A DNA stretch of 64,000 bases from Latrodectus hesperus. Taxonomy: Eukaryota; Arthropoda; Arachnida; Araneae; Theridiidae. Under the pieces are notes generated by a model, which was not told where the DNA came from, ran no database searches, and worked only from the letters and a program-made list of their open reading frames with translations. The translations under genes and the position numbers were made by a program. Where the stretch lies: assembly GCA_037975125.1 (NCBI GenBank), contig JAJQOW010000014.1, positions 21,407,484-21,471,483 on the forward strand, in the 5' to 3' direction. Below are positions 60,714 through 64,000 of this stretch, one piece after another (within the stretch, counting starts at the first letter, position 1; every line of letters starts with the position of its first letter).

Positions 60714-60718
<5 letters not shown>

Positions 60719-60928
60719 ATTTATAAAGTTATTTTTTGTGAAATAGTTTTGTTTAAAATGTTTAATGCCTCTTAAGATACAACGGATTCCAATTGAGAAA
60801 AAAAAAAAAAGATTTGGCCTTTAGAATGTCGAATGTTTTCTAAATAAATATTTTGTGAGTACGAATACAGATGCGTGAAGTTGAGTTACCAATCACTGTA
60901 AAATACAAATGAAAAAGTCCAAAAAGTA

Positions 60929-61306
60929 TTGTTTGTTCGCTCAAAAGTCGCTAAGTCAATGTATTGCTTTCAATACTTAAATTATTATAACCGTTTCTCA
61001 AACAAATGTAGTCCAGTCGTATCATTTAGTGTACCGTTTGATAGAATTCCTTTTCAGGTGATATGGGATCGAGACAATCTTCTGTGTGGGTTAAAAATAA
61101 ACAAGTCAAAGGGCCACACTTATGCAAACAATTGTTCAGACGACATTTCACTTTGTTTAAGTAAGGTAAAGACAATGTTGAGGAGGTCATTCACCTTTGA
61201 CATCTTTTGTTCGTTTAAAGCTGACATTTTATTTATAGGAGATTCGACGCAATTTCCGAGAAAAAAATGTAAGTCGCCAGGTTCCACACCAAACATATTA
61301 AAATAA
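60929..61306 (+). CDS. Longest non-repeat open frame, unrecognised
   Basis: About 125 codons are open with mixed composition (SPVVSFSVPFDRIPFQVIWD; SDDISLCLSKVKTMLRRSFT), unusual for this AT-rich background. It contains an acceptor-like ATTCCTTTTCAG at 61048-61057 and a donor-like AAAAAT|GTAAGTC near 61270, so an exon of about 210 bases inside the frame is possible. There is no ATG at the frame start and no recognised domain. A partly antisense frame at 61120-61341 (-) is considered a shadow. Confidence 0.28.
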   Translation: MFVRSKVAKSMYCFQYLNYYNRFSNKCSPVVSFSVPFDRIPFQVIWDRDNLLCGLKINKSKGHTYANNCSDDISLCLSKVKTMLRRSFTFDIFCSFKADILFIGDSTQFPRKKCKSPGSTPNILK

Positions 61307-62286
61307 AATATACACATGCGTACGCACAGCTCAAAAACCATAGAAATGGAGATTCAACAATTATATAAATAAACAACTTTGATGGAGAAAAAGAATTCGG
61401 TGTAATCAACTTTTCTTAACAAAGACATTAAAATCCCAAGTAAGTGATATTAAATACTAAGAAATATTTAAATCGAATGTGTCTTAGACGGATTAACTCA
61501 ACGATATTGATAACTGAAACTAAGTTAATTTTGAAAAATGTACATTTTCTCAAGTAGCAAAAATTACACTATTTTCCATCACTTCCTTTTTTGAAATATT
61601 TTGTCAAAAATAAAAAGTTAGATACTTTATTGTATTGTACATAATGTGTTATCAGAGTTTTTGTTTCACTTTATATTATATATAAAAAAAAAACAGTTTT
61701 AACTTTTCAGCTGGCTTTTAAATCCATGCAAAATTTTAACATTATAAAAATGTTATTATGATGTCTAATTTTTCACATTTACATTTAATAGTTTTGCATA
61801 TTTTTTTTTAAAATAGGTTTAGTAACATAGATTTTAACTTCATTATCACATATACATTTTATAAAGAACTAAATTTACCTCAGAATAATATCTTCATGCA
61901 AATTTGTGAATTAAATAAATCAATGGCACTCTTAACTTTCTTAAATCTATAAAAATGTAAAGGGTGACCAATTTAACTTCTAAAAAGAATTGTAGGGTTT
62001 TTGAGCCTCCATCGCACATCCAAGGAAATTGTTCATAAATAGGGAGGGATATTCCTGTCTCAAAGGAGGAAGTCCAATGTACCCTGGAGGACGTAATCCC
62101 CAAAATGCAAGAAACTGAAGCACATATAAAAAACTCTCCAGTTGTGCTTAATGGAGACAAGAATCGGTTCTGAGCCTTTCATTGTGAAAGTTTGGTCGTA
62201 CTTCTAATCCACAATGAGCGGCATTTAATGAAGTATTGAATTAATTTTGATAGTTATCAGACTTTAATCCATATAGAGCTCCAAGT
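61307..62286. other. AT-rich tract with one complex patch
   Basis: The patch 61960-62240 is richer in G+C. Its minus strand reads GLRPPGYIGLPPLRQEYPSL in one frame and an 88-codon frame (61894-62160) in another. Neither is recognised, and I cannot choose between exon and repeat. Confidence 0.3.
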
Positions 62287-62562
62287 TGTTGTCGTGTGGC
62301 ATCTAGACTGGCATTATGAGGTGCGCTGCTCCACTTTCCCAATTGAACCATAGTTTGGTGTGGAGTCCGACTTCCTCAGTACACACATGCCATAGGTATC
62401 CGTTTATAGGGTAGGCAACCATCCACACCTCATTCATACAAGGAAAGTACAAAGACAGGATAGACAGAAAGAGAAAGTACATCCATGCCCGAACCAGTGA
62501 TTCGAACTCAGGACCTCCCTATTCGCAGTCAGACACTCTGAACACTAGACAGGGTGGGCGGC
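62287..62562 (-). mobile_element. SINE family C, reverse copy
   Basis: This is the reverse complement of the nested SINE at 45301-45578. The (CAA)n tail appears as GTTGTTG at 62287. Then come the CTGCTCCACTTTCCCAATTG, CCGTTTATAGGGTAGGCAAC and GAACCAGTGATTCGAACTC (B-box) regions, and the head ending CACTAGACAGGGTGGGCGGC. It is full length or nearly so. The B-box carries a few changes, and no clear target duplication was found. Confidence 0.93.
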
Positions 62563-62828
62563 AGAAATTACTATATTATTTAATAATTCCTAATATTATT
62601 TATAATATATTATATTAAAATTGTAAAAGGGAAGAGATAAGTGTCATGAATAATTTTAAAGAAATGAAATAAATGTGGAATATGACATTGTTTCTGTCTA
62701 AAAATATTACTAATTTATTTCTCGGGCGAGTCGTTTAAAAACAGCCATTTAAAGGGAGTCACGCAGTTATTGCTAATATATAATAATTTGCGGCATTTAA
62801 TGTGAATTATACGATAATTTTCTGTAGG

Positions 62829-63160
62829 CTGCGCGGGGGCCTGTTTGGTTAAGGCGTCGTTCTCATAATCGGAAGGTAGTGAGTTCGAATCCTGGCTAAA
62901 CCGAAGATTTATCGTGTTTACTAATGGAAGCTGGGGTTCACTAATGTTCACTAATAAAACCCGTTAAAACTGGACATGGTCGCAATGTCTTCCAAGTGAA
63001 ATGATACCTCTGAGGGTGGCAGGCCGAGTATTGGGGGCTCTTTTACTTGGTCCCTGCTTCAAAATCACTAAGACTCTACCCACCCGGCTGCTTATATCTA
63101 ACTGGTTGAGTCCAACTCAGGGCTGGGTAAAGGAAGCATGTGTGGTGCAACAACAACAAC
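62829..63160 (+). mobile_element. tRNA-Met-derived SINE, family D
   Basis: The head GGTTAAGGCGTCGTTCTCAT, then AATCGGAAGGTAGTGAG and TTCGAATCC follows a methionine tRNA closely. It has a CTCATAA anticodon loop with CAT and intact A- and B-boxes. An unrelated body follows (CTGAGGGTGGCAGGCCGAG; CCCACCCGGCTGCTTATATC; TCCAACTCAGGGCTGGGTAA) and a (CAA)n tail. The tail type is shared with family C, suggesting the same LINE partner. The acceptor ends do not pair well, so it is not a working tRNA gene. The 60-codon frame at 63001-63183 is a by-product. Confidence 0.88.
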
Positions 63161-64000
63161 ATGTTGTTAATGCGGTCTTATAGATATTTTCATGCTGTGG
63201 TAAATCATTCTAGAATTGTAACTTAAGTTGTATTCCTTATAACTTTTGACTTCAGATTAAGCATTTGGAAATAAATATCTTCCTACAGGTATTCTGATCT
63301 CCATTACAAATAAGTTAAATACAAATTTAGAACATTTCTTGATTCTTATAATTATCGCTTAAACTATTAAATTTACTTATCAAAACAATACTTTTTTACA
63401 CAGATAAATTATTAAAATAAAATTATTTTTAAACAAGTATGAATAATAAGAAGTGATAAATAAATAATTTTTATATGTTACTGCCATAAATTATTCCAAC
63501 GTTTTAAACTGAAATTTAAAAAAAACATTATTTTTTTTAAAATTTTCAATTAAATGTCCAATTATTTATATTCTTTCTTCCAAATTTTTCTGAGAAAATT
63601 CTAAATAGAAAAAAATAACACTTTATAATATTTAAGTGCTTCTAACATATAATGTTAAAATGGAAGTTAAGGGGGAAAATTCCAAATACAATTCTGAAAT
63701 AGGATCAAATTGTATATTCTCTCTGGTTAGTGTATCCTCACTTTTATTATTAAGCATCGTATTTTAACGTGACTAAAAAAAAATATTTACTGTCAATAAT
63801 CCATGCTGCAAACTATAGTAAAATTACTTTTTGTTGCATTGAACAAATAAAATTACTTAACTTAATTCAGTAACAAAACACGTCTAGAGAAGATGATGTC
63901 TTGGAATGTGAATGACCTACGATTAAACTTTAAATAAAAAACGTTTACTAGAAACGATGATGCGATCGAAACAAAGAAAAACAATTAAAGCGCCATTTTC
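63161..64000. other. AT-rich tract to window end
   Basis: A+T-rich low-complexity sequence with no supported frame, repeat unit or Pol III box. Confidence 0.5.

Overview
This is eukaryotic, strongly A+T-rich, intron- or intergenic-type DNA from an animal with a large, transposon-laden genome. The repeat complement (several tRNA-derived SINE families, RNase H-bearing LINE tails, hAT and Tc1/mariner relics, short inverted-repeat MITEs, long TA microsatellites) fits an arthropod, and an arachnid (orb-weaver-like spider) is my best guess. That assignment is inference from repeat style, not from a diagnostic gene. There are no operons, ribosome binding sites, CRISPR arrays or other prokaryotic features, and I see no complete protein-coding gene.

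Host-gene evidence is thin. The one convincing exon is at 36402-36544 on the minus strand. It has a polypyrimidine-AG acceptor, a GTAAGT donor and 47 uninterrupted codons that look like the start of a pleckstrin-homology (PH) domain. Its partner exons are not visible, so introns must be very long or the partners lie outside. Weaker exon-like islands are at 20817-21335 (+), 14799-15044 (-), 19171-19403 (-), 34930-35089 (+) and 60929-61306 (+).

Layout, left to right. 0-5 kb: AT-rich DNA with a perfect short hairpin and a 267-bp fold-back element. 5.4-6.4 kb: dispersed repeat R1 with a decayed short ORF, interrupted by a MITE. 8 kb: nested palindrome and a complete SINE with target-site duplications (TSDs). 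18-21.3 kb: truncated SINE, decayed LINE RNase H tail, exon-like island, MITE copy 2. 23.7-24.5 kb: mariner-type element with about 168-bp terminal inverted repeats (TIRs) and a transposase relic. 25.5-26.8 kb: MITE copies 3 and 4, SINE, TA tracts. 29.7-30.8 kb: hAT element A with an open C-terminal transposase ORF and perfect TSDs. 36.4 kb: PH-like exon. 40.3-40.9 kb: second LINE RNase H tail. 45-46 kb: hAT element B with perfect TSDs, carrying a 34-bp minisatellite and a nested SINE with its own TSDs. 49 kb: second R1 copy. 51.7-52.6 kb: 123-bp tandem array. 54.2-54.5 kb: full-length SINE with an unusual palindromic insert. 56.7-58.1 kb: highly homogeneous array of about 175-bp units. 58.5-58.8 kb: promoter-like island with an RFX X-box match. 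62.3-63.2 kb: two more SINEs.

The strongest novel items are four internally consistent repeat systems that can be defined from this window alone. They are the four-copy GGCACAGATGCC MITE family with 8-bp TSDs and a built-in empty site, the R1 repeat with its conserved secreted-like ORF, the long-TIR mariner derivative, and the 175-bp satellite with an internal inverted repeat.
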